DNA of 61,935 bases from Rivularia sp. MS3 (GTDB taxonomy: Bacteria > Cyanobacteriota > Cyanobacteriia > Cyanobacteriales > Nostocaceae), in the NCBI GenBank assembly GCA_019192545.1, contig JAHCMI010000057.1:1-61935 (forward strand), in the 5' to 3' direction. Below, one piece after another: positions 7,546 through 16,777 of the stretch. Position 1 is the stretch's first letter, and each line of letters opens with the position of its first letter. The notes under the pieces were generated by a model, which did not search any database, was not told the origin of the DNA, and saw only the letters and a program-made list of their open reading frames with translations. A program made the position numbers and the translations under genes.

Positions 7546-10167
7546 ATGTATACAACTAATGCTGCTCTAAAAACTGCGATCGCGGCTTCAGCAAGGGCCG
7601 AATATAGCTGTACAATTCCCCAGCATCAATGGGTTGAAGTATTAGTAGACTGTCCGAGAATGACAGGATTATTAACTTACGGATTACCTCCGGGGTTAGA
7701 AGTAGAACCTGGAGATATTTTAAGCGTGCCATTGAATACGCAAACGATTGGTGGGATAGCGATTCGTAAGTTGTCGCAGCCTCCGAAAGATATACCAATA
7801 GCAAAGATAAAAAATGTCGAAGATGTTGTCAGCGCTGGTTTTTTCCCAGATTTTTACTGGCAGTTATTAAATAAAATTGCCACATACTATTACACGCCTT
7901 TAATTCAAGTGATTCGCGTTGCTTTACCTCCCGGTTTACTGGGAAAGTCTCAACGACGAATTAAGCTTATTCCTCATCAAAATACCTCCCAATATTTATC
8001 TTCTTCTTCCTTACCATTTTCTTTGTCTCCGGCAGCGAGAAAAATATTAGATTTGCTGCAAGCTCAGCCAGAAGGAAATTATAGTTTTGTTTATTTAAGC
8101 CGACAAGTTCGAGGAGCGTATCGTGCCCTTAGAGAATTACGAAGATTGGGGTTAATAGAAACTTATTTGGAATCTCCACGTCTAAATAAGCCAAAATTAC
8201 AAAAAGCAGTAATATTAATCGATAATAGTTTTAAACAAGATTTAACCGCTCGTCAAACAGAAATTTTAGAAGTACTCCGCCGACGCGGCGGCGAAATGTG
8301 GCAGACTGAATTATTGCAGGCTTGCAGTACCAGTTCTTCAGTTATTAAAACCTTAGAAAAAAAAAGTTATGTTGTCGTAGAAGAAAAAGAAATATTGCGA
8401 ACTGATACTCAAAATAATGTAGACGAAACATTTACCTCTGGGCAAGCAAAAAACCTGACATCAGCCCAACAAATAGCTTTAGAAACTATAAATAATCTTA
8501 ATGGTTATGCATCAATTTTATTACATGGAGTGACGGGTTCGGGTAAAACAGAAGTCTATTTGCAGGCGATCGCACCTTTATTACAAGAAGGTAAATCGGC
8601 ATTAGTATTAGTACCAGAAATCGGCTTAACACCACAATTAACCGACCGCTTTCGTGCTAGATTTGGCAGTAAAGTCAGCGTTTATCACAGCGCTCTTTCC
8701 GATGGCGAACGTTACGACACTTGGCGACAAATGCTAGCAGGGGAGGCTCAAGTAGTAATCGGCACCCGCAGCGCTATTTTTGCACCATTACCAAATCTCG
8801 GTTTAATCGTGTTAGACGAAGAACACGATTCCTCATTCAAACAAGATTCCCCCATTCCCACCTACCACGCTCGCAAAGTAGCAACCTGGCGAGCACAATT
8901 ACAAAATTGCCCCCTAATTTTAGGTTCGGCAACTCCTTCTCTTGAAAGCTGGGTAGCTGCGGGGAGAGGGGGAGAGGGGGGAGATGGGGAGACAAGGGGA
9001 CAAGGAGACAAGGGGACAAGGAGACAAGGGGACAAAATAACTCATAACTCCTCACTCCTAACTCCTAACTCTTTCCCCTCCTCTTACTACCTTTCGCTGC
9101 CCGAGCGCGTCAATTCCCGCCCTTTACCGCCGGTAGAAATAGTAGACATGCGCTCGGAGTTACAGCAGGGAAATCGTTCTATATTTAGTAAATCTTTGCA
9201 GCAAGGTTTGCAACAACTCGTTGAAACCGGGCAGCAAGGAATTTTGTTTATTCATCGCCGGGGACACAGCACTTTTGTATCTTGTCGTAGCTGCGGCTAT
9301 GTAATGGAATGTCCTTATTGTGATGTGTCGCTTTCCTATCACCAAACCGAAGCCGGAGCGGCGCAGGTATTGCGCTGTCATTACTGCAATTACTCAACTC
9401 CCCACCCCAAAAACTGCCCCGATTGTTGTTCGCCTTATCTAAAATTCTTTGGTAGCGGCACTCAAAAAGTAGCGCAAGAGTTAACCAAACAGTTTCCCGA
9501 TTTACGCTTCATTCGTTTCGACAGCGACACCACCCGCAATAAAGGAGCGCACCGCACTTTATTAACTAGATTTGCCAAAGGCGAAGCCCATTTATTAATC
9601 GGCACCCAAATGCTCACCAAAGGTTTAGATTTACCGCAAGTAACTTTAGTAGGAGTAGTCAGTGCCGATGGGTTGCTACATTTATCCGATTACCGTGCCA
9701 GCGAACGCGCTTTCCAAACTTTAACCCAAGTTGCCGGACGTGCCGGTAGAGGTGAAGACCCCGGTAGAGTTATAATACAAACTTACACTACAGAGCATCC
9801 AGTAATTGAAGCTGTACAACAACACGATTATCAAACTTTTATTGCAGACGAATTAGAGCAGCGAGAAGCATTAAATTATCCACCACTAGGAAGATTAATT
9901 TTACTGCGTTTGAGCAGTTTAGACGACGTACAAGTAGAAAACACTGCTGTAGAAATCGCCGAAAAGCTCCAGCAACAACCGGAAATCGATGTATTAGGGC
10001 CAGCACCAGCAAGTATATTAAGAGTAGCAAACCGTTATCGCTGGCAAATACTATTAAAATTCACTGCCGAAGATTTACCAAAATTACCAAACTGGGAAGA
10101 AATACGTCAGCTTTGTCCGAATTCCGTTAGTTTAACAATTGATATCGATCCATTAAATATTATGTAA
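7546..10167 (+). CDS. priA: primosomal protein N' (PriA replication restart helicase)
   Basis: PriA recognises stalled forks and D-loops, unwinds the lagging strand with 3'-5' helicase activity and reloads the replicative helicase. The 873-residue protein has an N-terminal DNA-binding region (about 20-130), the helicase Walker A GVTGSGKT (about 328-335), the Walker B LDEEHD, motif GSATPSLESW, and a zinc-binding cluster (CRSCGYVMECPYC, CHYCNY, CPDC) in the C-terminal half. All key motifs are intact. Residues about 472-510 are an STRR-encoded insert (Gly/Asp/Arg/Gln-rich) directly after the GSATPSLESW motif, adding about 40 residues in frame. The ATG at 7546 agrees with the family's N terminus, but no strong Shine-Dalgarno is visible. 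Confidence 0.95.
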   Translation: MYTTNAALKTAIAASARAEYSCTIPQHQWVEVLVDCPRMTGLLTYGLPPGLEVEPGDILSVPLNTQTIGGIAIRKLSQPPKDIPIAKIKNVEDVVSAGFFPDFYWQLLNKIATYYYTPLIQVIRVALPPGLLGKSQRRIKLIPHQNTSQYLSSSSLPFSLSPAARKILDLLQAQPEGNYSFVYLSRQVRGAYRALRELRRLGLIETYLESPRLNKPKLQKAVILIDNSFKQDLTARQTEILEVLRRRGGEMWQTELLQACSTSSSVIKTLEKKSYVVVEEKEILRTDTQNNVDETFTSGQAKNLTSAQQIALETINNLNGYASILLHGVTGSGKTEVYLQAIAPLLQEGKSALVLVPEIGLTPQLTDRFRARFGSKVSVYHSALSDGERYDTWRQMLAGEAQVVIGTRSAIFAPLPNLGLIVLDEEHDSSFKQDSPIPTYHARKVATWRAQLQNCPLILGSATPSLESWVAAGRGGEGGDGETRGQGDKGTRRQGDKITHNSSLLTPNSFPSSYYLSLPERVNSRPLPPVEIVDMRSELQQGNRSIFSKSLQQGLQQLVETGQQGILFIHRRGHSTFVSCRSCGYVMECPYCDVSLSYHQTEAGAAQVLRCHYCNYSTPHPKNCPDCCSPYLKFFGSGTQKVAQELTKQFPDLRFIRFDSDTTRNKGAHRTLLTRFAKGEAHLLIGTQMLTKGLDLPQVTLVGVVSADGLLHLSDYRASERAFQTLTQVAGRAGRGEDPGRVIIQTYTTEHPVIEAVQQHDYQTFIADELEQREALNYPPLGRLILLRLSSLDDVQVENTAVEIAEKLQQQPEIDVLGPAPASILRVANRYRWQILLKFTAEDLPKLPNWEEIRQLCPNSVSLTIDIDPLNIM
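8961..9075. repeat. STRR array inside the priA coding sequence
   Basis: A purine-rich stretch built from the units GGGGACA and AGGAGACA (about four rounds), followed by CTAACTC heptamers. It is translated as part of PriA with the reading frame kept open. Confidence 0.85.
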
Positions 10168-10183
10168 TAGGTAGGTAATTGGT

Positions 10184-10218
10184 CATTACAACTTACAACT
10201 TACAACTTACAACTTACT
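10184..10218. repeat. STRR heptamer array (TTACAAC x4)
   Basis: Four consecutive TTACAAC units lie between the stop codons of priA and the convergent hybrid kinase gene. Confidence 0.85.
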
Positions 10219-10237
10219 TAATATCCGTCACAGCACC

Positions 10238-12232
10238 CTACAAACTGCTAAATGTCAATTCCGCAACTTTTTTTGCTAGTTTACCAGCTTCAATTGGCTT
10301 GGATAAATGTAATGTAAAACCAGACTGTAAAGATTCTCTTTGACTTGTTTCTCCTGCATAAGCAGTTAAAGCAATGGCAGGTATTGCTGCGGCTTTTTGT
10401 GAAGGTAATGCTCGAATTTGACGCATCAAGGTGTGTCCGTTGACTTCCGGCATCGCTATATCGCTAATAAGTAAATCTGGTTTGTTTTGTAAGAATAATT
10501 TAAGTGCTTCTGGTGCAGATGTGGCAGTTTGTACGGAAGCTCCATGATTTTCGAGAACAAACTGCAAGAAATCTAAATTATCTGGCTCATCATCTACTAT
10601 AAGAATATTTAAACCGGCAAAATTTAACTCTATATTGTTTGTGTCTTTAGTTTCATCACTGCTGAGGGCAATAGATGTCAAAGGTATATCAACTGTAAAG
10701 GTTGTACCTTTGCCAATACCGGGACTTTCTACTTGAATATTACCACCGTGAAGTTCTACTAAATGTCTGACAATTGCCAATCCTAATCCCAATCCACCAG
10801 TATTTCTGGTGCTGGAACTATTTTCCTGACGAAAGTAATCAAATACATAAGGTAAAAACTCCGGATTGATTCCTTTACCCGTATCCCGAACTTTTACTCG
10901 AGCGCAATCATTATTTAATTCTGATTGTACATATACTTTTCCTCCCGATGGCGTAAATTTAACTGCATTAGAAAACAAATTCCAGAAAATTTGCTGCAAA
11001 CGGTTGGCATCTCCTTCTACGAACACATTTTCTACAGAAAAATCGGTAATTATCTCCAGAGATTTTGCGTTAGCAGCTAAACGTACAGTTTCAATAGCAG
11101 CTTTAATAATATTTACTAAGTCAACGTTAACGGGGTTAAGCTGTAATTTACCGCGCAATATTCGCGAAACATCAAGCAAATCTTTAATCATTTCTGCTTG
11201 CAAAGAAGCATTTCGTTCGATTGTTTCTAATGCCTTATCGATTCTATTTGCAGGAATTCTATGAGAGCGTAAAAGTTGAGTCCATCCCAAAATTGGATTT
11301 AGAGGAGTTCGCAATTCATGAGAAAGTACCGCTAAAAATTCATCTTTGACGCGGTTTGCAGCTTCGGCTTTTGCTAGTAACTTGGTTCTTTCTAATTCGG
11401 CTTGTTTGGCTTCAGTAATATCTCTTAAAGTAATCAGATTCGCGGGTTTTCCTTGCCAATCTATCTTGACTACACGCATTTGGGCTATAAGTTCTTTTTC
11501 CAATCCAGTAGAGATATCAACTTCGGTTTTATCTTCATCGGCAACGGGAAACCCAAGTACTTCTCCTAAAAGTTCTTCTTCTTTACGGTTAAATAGCTTT
11601 AATGCTGCGGGATTAATAAATCTAACTATTCCTTGTTTGTCTACCACCACCATGCCATCTGGGTTTTTCACAATCAACATCTTTAATTGCTTTTCGCTTT
11701 TTTTCAGCGCTGCTTCTACTTTTTCCCTGCGGGTACTTTCTAGTTGTCTTTGCTGACGCTGCTTTTTTAATTCTATTGATTGATAGAATAAACGCTGCTG
11801 TATTTCTGTTAAGTAAGCATTACATTTTTCTGCTTCAAAATCTTTACATTTCAAAGATTCACTTACACCAAGGGCTTGTTTAAAAAGCAACGGTAGTAGC
11901 TGTAAGTCATTTTTACTTAAATATTCGGTTGCTCCTGCTTTGATGCAGTTTACAGCTTCAAGTGCATTATCGGCACCGTTGACAACTATAAATGGAATAT
12001 CTATATTGTTTTCCGTTAATATTTGTCGAGCTTTTAAAAAATCTATTTTTGAATGCCGATAATCTACTAATACTATCTGCACTTGCGGATTTAAGTTAGC
12101 TAGATAATCTGCTTTGTTTTCGATTCTTTTAACTGCCAGCTTTAATTCAATTTCGCGTGATATTAAAGATAATATTTTTTCGCTTTCTTCGGCAGAATTA
12201 CATAGCAACAATACATTGATTGGAACTGCCAT
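10238..12232 (-). CDS. hybrid sensor histidine kinase with N-terminal receiver-like domain
   Basis: A two-component signalling protein of about 664 residues, cytoplasmic with no membrane segments. Domain order: a receiver-like domain (about 5-120) lacking the usual acidic pair at its start, a coiled linker (about 140-185), a PAS domain (about 186-275), HisKA with the phospho-accepting His in SHELRTP, HATPase_c (GGLGLGLAIV and the N/G boxes), and a complete C-terminal receiver (ILIVDDEPD, Asp in LLISDIAMPE, conserved Lys in LSKPIE). The ATG at 12232 is preferred; a GTG three codons upstream is possible. It lies 230 bases downstream of the kaiC3-like gene on the same strand, so a clock-related role is possible but not shown. 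Confidence 0.88.
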   Translation of the reverse strand: MAVPINVLLLCNSAEESEKILSLISREIELKLAVKRIENKADYLANLNPQVQIVLVDYRHSKIDFLKARQILTENNIDIPFIVVNGADNALEAVNCIKAGATEYLSKNDLQLLPLLFKQALGVSESLKCKDFEAEKCNAYLTEIQQRLFYQSIELKKQRQQRQLESTRREKVEAALKKSEKQLKMLIVKNPDGMVVVDKQGIVRFINPAALKLFNRKEEELLGEVLGFPVADEDKTEVDISTGLEKELIAQMRVVKIDWQGKPANLITLRDITEAKQAELERTKLLAKAEAANRVKDEFLAVLSHELRTPLNPILGWTQLLRSHRIPANRIDKALETIERNASLQAEMIKDLLDVSRILRGKLQLNPVNVDLVNIIKAAIETVRLAANAKSLEIITDFSVENVFVEGDANRLQQIFWNLFSNAVKFTPSGGKVYVQSELNNDCARVKVRDTGKGINPEFLPYVFDYFRQENSSSTRNTGGLGLGLAIVRHLVELHGGNIQVESPGIGKGTTFTVDIPLTSIALSSDETKDTNNIELNFAGLNILIVDDEPDNLDFLQFVLENHGASVQTATSAPEALKLFLQNKPDLLISDIAMPEVNGHTLMRQIRALPSQKAAAIPAIALTAYAGETSQRESLQSGFTLHLSKPIEAGKLAKKVAELTFSSL

Positions 12233-12465
12233 ATATATCACTCAAGGACTAAACAATTTGTTATTGCCAACTGTTAACTCGCTCTAGCATAACTATATTT
12301 TTAACTAATAAAATTAAATATTTTTCGTGCAGGAAGCGAGTAAATTATACGTTAATTTAATTTTATCTATACACTAGAATTAATATCACAATAATTCTTA
12401 AAATTTGTTGAATTTAATAATTATTTATACATTTATTTATATCACTATAAAAGAAAAATATAATG

Positions 12466-13986
12466 TTATTGCTCGTCTTGAAACATTTCATTCAATCTAT
12501 TTACTTCGCTTTCATCTACGTAAGAAGGGTTCCCAGATAAAATACCTATGACGTTGCGGAAGCTTTCACCAATATGCATTCCCCTATCATCAATACTAAA
12601 TTCGCGAATTTGCTTATCATGCGTCGAACCTCGCATTTTAATCACTGCTAACCCCCTCTTAATTTCACCATAAACTTCCACATACCGTAGTAAAATAATT
12701 GAATCGGTAGTTGTGGAAATATGAGATTCTGTAATTGAACTACCGCCTAATAAAGTCGGAGCCGTAGCAGTGTAAAGCCCAGTCATTCCTTTTCCCCTGA
12801 CTGTGGCATTCAAACTAGCAATAAATTCTCGAAAACCATTCAGCGTAGCTACTTTTTCTAAAGCCGTTAAACTATCAATTACTACTCGCTGCGGTTGAAA
12901 CTTCTGTATGACTTCCTGCATTCTAATTAAATGATTTTCTAATCGCGTTGATTCTGGATAGCGAAACAGAATTTTTAACTTTTCATCTGCTTCTGCTTTG
13001 AGAAAATCCATCCCCCATCCCCGCGCATTTCTAATCAATTGATGCCGATTTTCTTCAAAGGCAAAATAAATACAGCGATCGCCATTTTCGATTCCAGCAG
13101 AAATAAACTGAGTGCAGAGCAGAGTTTTACCGGTACCGGTAGCGCCGCTAGCTAAAATAATTGAGTCTCGATAAAAGCCACCGCCACACATTTTATCTAA
13201 TTCCGAGCTGCCGCTGCGAATACGAGTCGTAGATGAGCCTCTATCTTCTGCCGCCATTGCTGAAAGAGGAATAATTACAAATCCTCGATCCGAAATAATA
13301 GTAAAGGGAAACTCCCCCTGCTGATGGGAACTACCACGATACTTGAGAATTTCTAAAGTGCGGCGACGCTTTTCCTCTATCAACACATTTCGTAAAATAA
13401 TCACGTTATCAGCTACATATTCTTCTACTCCATGAGTGCTGATATCGCCGTATTCATGATTGCGCTCTGAAGTTAAAATTGCTGTAGCATTTACATCTCG
13501 CAATGCCGAAGCAATGATAAATAAATCATCCCGAATTTGAGACTTATCGGGTATATAGCTAAAAAGCGCCCCCAAAGAATCCATCGATATTCTACTAGCT
13601 TTCACTTGAGTGCTAGCATAATGAATTCTAGCTAATAAAGGACTTAAATCGTAATTACCGCTCACATAAGGATTGTTACCAGGCTCGGGGGAAGCATCAA
13701 CAAAAATCCATTTACCTTCTTTTTCCCACTTAGCAATATCCCAACCGAAACCGCGCATATTCCGACGAATATTTTTCGGGGATTCTTCAAAAGAAACATA
13801 TACCCCCGTTTCCCCCCGCTTAATTCCTTCTATTAAAAATTGACAACACAATACAGTTTTACCGCTACCGGCACTACCAACTACCAAAGTAGTACGCCCA
13901 ATAGGTAAACCGCCATTCGATATCAAATCGAAGCCTGGAATTCCTGTTTCTAACTTTTCGATATTTTCAGCAGTCTCTTCAGGCAT
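12466..13986 (-). CDS. kaiC3: KaiC-family clock ATPase/kinase, KaiC3-like
   Basis: KaiC forms a hexamer whose autophosphorylation cycle drives circadian timing. The 506-residue protein has two RecA-like domains. CI has Walker A GSAGSGKT (37-44) and the catalytic Glu pair 67-68. CII has Walker A GATGTGKT (281-288) and Glu 311-312. The phosphorylation sites matching Ser431/Thr432 of Synechococcus KaiC are kept (Ser424/Thr425 in SHISTTTD). The C-terminal tail resembles the KaiA-binding A-loop (SFRNVIGILSG). It lies 45 bases after the KaiB-like gene, in one operon with it and the KaiA3-like gene. The KaiC assignment is secure; the KaiC3 subgroup rests on the linked receiver-KaiA gene. Confidence 0.88.
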   Translation of the reverse strand: MPEETAENIEKLETGIPGFDLISNGGLPIGRTTLVVGSAGSGKTVLCCQFLIEGIKRGETGVYVSFEESPKNIRRNMRGFGWDIAKWEKEGKWIFVDASPEPGNNPYVSGNYDLSPLLARIHYASTQVKASRISMDSLGALFSYIPDKSQIRDDLFIIASALRDVNATAILTSERNHEYGDISTHGVEEYVADNVIILRNVLIEEKRRRTLEILKYRGSSHQQGEFPFTIISDRGFVIIPLSAMAAEDRGSSTTRIRSGSSELDKMCGGGFYRDSIILASGATGTGKTLLCTQFISAGIENGDRCIYFAFEENRHQLIRNARGWGMDFLKAEADEKLKILFRYPESTRLENHLIRMQEVIQKFQPQRVVIDSLTALEKVATLNGFREFIASLNATVRGKGMTGLYTATAPTLLGGSSITESHISTTTDSIILLRYVEVYGEIKRGLAVIKMRGSTHDKQIREFSIDDRGMHIGESFRNVIGILSGNPSYVDESEVNRLNEMFQDEQ

Positions 13987-14031
13987 TTCAGAATTTTATA
14001 TTAGATGATACTCTAAACAGTTATTTTAAAT

Positions 14032-14346
14032 TTACTCGCTTAATATATCATGTTTTTTACTGCTAATACCCAGACCGATTAAGACTGTGATCGTGTCAGA
14101 TAAATCTCCAATAATTCTAACTTGTGGTAAGGGAGATTCTCTAATTAAAGTGGGGGTAACGATAATTTTTTCTTTTTCTGCAATATCGGGATTATTTAAC
14201 ACATTTATGATAATGATTTGATATTCATCCCGAAAGTGTTGTTCGCATAATTCTTTAAGGTTAGATATTGCTATATCCGACCTCGGTGTATCTCCTGTTA
14301 CATATAATTTTAGTACATTTTGATTATCCAAACTACTCTTACACAT
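14032..14346 (-). CDS. kaiB3: KaiB-family clock protein, KaiB3-like
   Basis: KaiB binds the KaiC CI ring after a fold switch and sequesters KaiA, which sets the dephosphorylation phase. The 104-residue protein shows the KaiB thioredoxin-like pattern: LKLYVTGDTPRS, then NLKELCEQ, the central INVLNNPDIAE, KIIVTPTLI, and RIIGDLSDTITVLIGLG. Length matches KaiB. The gene lies between the KaiA3-like and KaiC-like genes with gaps of 46 and 45 bases on the same strand, as in canonical kaiABC clusters. The paralogue number is inferred from context; the family is clear. Confidence 0.88.
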   Translation of the reverse strand: MCKSSLDNQNVLKLYVTGDTPRSDIAISNLKELCEQHFRDEYQIIIINVLNNPDIAEKEKIIVTPTLIRESPLPQVRIIGDLSDTITVLIGLGISSKKHDILSE

Positions 14347-14392
14347 TATTAAATTTATATTATCTAAGGTTATTGTAAAAATTAACTGTCCT

Positions 14393-15325
14393 TTAATCAG
14401 CTTCTAAATCTAGTCTATTTTTATCGAGATTAATTTGATTCAATCCGATGAAATATTTTCGGTAATAAGCAGTTAAATAACCCATTAACTGTAAAATTGT
14501 TAAACGTGCTTCTTTAGCATAAGCTTGATATTTTCGAGAATGGTTAGTTTTTTCTTTAATCACGGTGGTATGAATTTCAATTACGTCTTTGGGTGTAGCC
14601 TGCATAAATCCTAATTGTCTTGCTAAAGCGCTGAGTTTTTCGGAGATATTATGCTCTACCTTATAGGCTTGTTCTTCCAAAGATAAGTCCATTATTTCGC
14701 TATAGTTCTGAACTAACTCCGCAAAAATATCCGGTTTACTTTCTCGTAAAGATTCCGAACTAGATAGATTTGCATTTGTACCAGCAGATGTACTAAAAGC
14801 TTCAAGCTGTTCAACTTCTGCCTTCTGTTGTTCTTTTTGCTGCTGATTTAAATTATTTAAATGTTGCTTGCGCTCTATAGCCGAACGAATCGCATAAACT
14901 AGTAAGTTGGTATCAATTTCAGTTTTGTGTAGATATCCGATGGCACCTAATTCTAAAGCTTTGACAGCAGCAGCTTCATCTAAAATGGTATAAACAATAA
15001 TTGGTAAGCTAGGAGCAGCTTCTAGAATTACCGATAAAGTTTTGATTCCCCGACTATCAGTAAGCATCAAGTCCAAAAAAATAACATCAATATTATTTCT
15101 TGCTAACTCCTGCAATCCTTTTTCTAGAGATTGAGCGACAATCGTCTCAAAGCCTTGTTTGAATGAAGGAGATTTTGCTTTAGATAGCAGTCTGCGAAAA
15201 TATTCTATCTCTTCTAATTCATCTTCAATTAAAAGAATTTGGCAACGACGATGCAGCATAAGTTTTATTTTTAACGATTGGTAAACGGCTAAAGCATGTT
15301 TGCCCAAACGGTAAAGCTGATTCAT
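14393..15325 (-). CDS. kaiA3: receiver domain fused to a KaiA-like C-terminal domain (KaiA3-like)
   Basis: The 310-residue protein starts with a true response-regulator receiver: acidic pair Glu34/Asp35, phospho-acceptor Asp85 in FLDLML, Thr113 and Lys134. A Gln/Glu-rich linker (about 155-195) leads to a helical domain (about 197-292). Its pattern D-V-I-E-I-H near 247-252 and R-L-T...Y-R-K near 274-291 matches the KaiC-binding C-terminal bundle of KaiA (VLEIH ... YRLTLID ... YRRS). This is the architecture described for KaiA3 of Synechocystis. Canonical KaiA has a degenerate receiver; here it is intact, so phosphorylation input is possible. A Met at residue 23 is an alternative start. The KaiA similarity is by eye and needs a profile test. 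Confidence 0.72.
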   Translation of the reverse strand: MNQLYRLGKHALAVYQSLKIKLMLHRRCQILLIEDELEEIEYFRRLLSKAKSPSFKQGFETIVAQSLEKGLQELARNNIDVIFLDLMLTDSRGIKTLSVILEAAPSLPIIVYTILDEAAAVKALELGAIGYLHKTEIDTNLLVYAIRSAIERKQHLNNLNQQQKEQQKAEVEQLEAFSTSAGTNANLSSSESLRESKPDIFAELVQNYSEIMDLSLEEQAYKVEHNISEKLSALARQLGFMQATPKDVIEIHTTVIKEKTNHSRKYQAYAKEARLTILQLMGYLTAYYRKYFIGLNQINLDKNRLDLEAD

Positions 15326-15676
15326 TAACAGTTTTTGCTCGGGGGTGCATTACATCAATTATTACTAGATGTTGCTAAATGTTAGCCGTGAAGTTGCCTT
15401 ATTTGTTTAGCAAAAAAGGTAAATTCGACATCTTCAATACCTATACAAGTCTACAGGATGGCGTAATAACTACAATACAATTTACTAGTAGTACAGTTAC
15501 TTATATATGACCTTCTATTAACTTTAAAAGTTTATGACTTCTAATCACACATCTCAAGTATGAGTTATGGGGTGATTTTCTGTTCGTAATATATAATTAC
15601 AACTATCAAAAGGAATACTTTTTCAGTTAATAGTGAGGAGTTAAAGAATTTCAGATTATTTTACAATCGTTAAAGT
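15326..15676. other. 351-base region upstream of the kai cluster
   Basis: AT-rich with no gene. It must hold the promoter of the minus-strand kaiA3-kaiB3-kaiC3 unit and the 3' end of the upstream PAS kinase transcript. No recognised operator was found. Confidence 0.45.
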
Positions 15677-16777
15677 TTAAACAAATGGTAAGGTAATTAT
15701 AAACTTAGCACCTTTATCGGACTGACTGCGAGCAGAAATTTTTCCTCCATGCCTTTCAATAATTTTGCGGCAAATAGCTAAACCCAACCCCGTACCTTCA
15801 TATTCGCTAGAGTTATGCAACCGCTGACAGGGTTCAAATATTCGTTCTAAGTAAGCTTCATCAAAGCCAATTCCATTATCTGCCACAACTATTTCGTATT
15901 CACCGTTTGATAGATAATTTTGCTCCGTGCTATTTTGATAAATTTTTATAGATAATGGGATTGCTGGCTGGCGATATTTTAAAGAATTGCTTAGGAGGTT
16001 TTGAAATAACTGATACATCTGAGCGGAGTCGGCCAAAATAGTAGGTAGTTTGCCTAACGATACAACCACATCTGCCAAACTATCAGCTTGCAAATCTGAT
16101 ATCACCCCTCGTATAACTTGCTCTAAATTTACCTCTGTAAAAGGTTGCCCTTGAGTCGTAACCAAAGAAAACTGAAGCAAAGCCTCGACAAAACTTTGCA
16201 TTCGATTTCTAATTTTTACAATGCGTTGAAGATAGTCATTTCCTTGCTCGTCCAAAACCTGACTATAATCTTCCTGAAGATATTCTGAAAGAATTTGAAT
16301 TCTGTGCAGTGGTGAGATTAAATCGTGAGACACAACACTGGCAAATTCTTCTAAATCGCTGTTGCTACGTTTTAATTCTGCAAGTAAACTTTTTAATCTC
16401 GCCTCAGCTTGTTTGCGGAAAGTAATATCTTGAATTTGAGCGATAAAGTAGAGCGGTTGCGCTTCGGCATCGCGTACTAAAGAAACACTCAATAAAATCC
16501 ATACAATCCGCCCGCTAGAATGAAAGTAGCGCTTTTCCATTTGGTAAGTACGAATTTCACCTGCAAGCACTCGCCGCACGTAGTTCAAATCTGCTTCTAA
16601 ATCCTCCGGGTGGGTAATCTCCTGAAACGTTTTTTTAAGTAAATCTGTTTCAGAATAGCCAACAATTTCGCATAAAGCACGATTGACTTTTAACCATCGC
16701 CCATCAGGAGCTACAAGTGCCATACCAATTGCAGCATCATTAAAAGCTAAACGAAATAATTCTTCGCTATTAACCAA
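15677..16777 (-). CDS. PAS-domain sensor histidine kinase
   Basis: A cytoplasmic two-component kinase of 366 residues. An N-terminal PAS/PAC domain (about 5-125, ending with the PAC motif IAQIQDITFRKQAEA) is followed by a HisKA domain with the phospho-accepting His in SVVSHDLISPL (about 150) and a HATPase_c domain with N box (QNLLSNSLKYR), G1 (VADNGIGF) and G2 (GTGLGLAIC). The HDLxxPL type H-box resembles that of phytochrome-like cyanobacterial kinases. The start is TTG at 16777, supported by GAGGAG four bases upstream. It is the gene immediately upstream of the kai3-type cluster on the same strand; no cognate regulator is fused to it. Confidence 0.88.
   Translation of the reverse strand: MVNSEELFRLAFNDAAIGMALVAPDGRWLKVNRALCEIVGYSETDLLKKTFQEITHPEDLEADLNYVRRVLAGEIRTYQMEKRYFHSSGRIVWILLSVSLVRDAEAQPLYFIAQIQDITFRKQAEARLKSLLAELKRSNSDLEEFASVVSHDLISPLHRIQILSEYLQEDYSQVLDEQGNDYLQRIVKIRNRMQSFVEALLQFSLVTTQGQPFTEVNLEQVIRGVISDLQADSLADVVVSLGKLPTILADSAQMYQLFQNLLSNSLKYRQPAIPLSIKIYQNSTEQNYLSNGEYEIVVADNGIGFDEAYLERIFEPCQRLHNSSEYEGTGLGLAICRKIIERHGGKISARSQSDKGAKFIITLPFV

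Noticed and set aside
10238-12232. Hybrid kinase considered as a CikA orthologue
   Set aside because: It lacks a GAF domain of the CikA type and has an N-terminal receiver-like domain plus a complete C-terminal receiver, unlike the pseudo-receiver of CikA, so I do not use that name.
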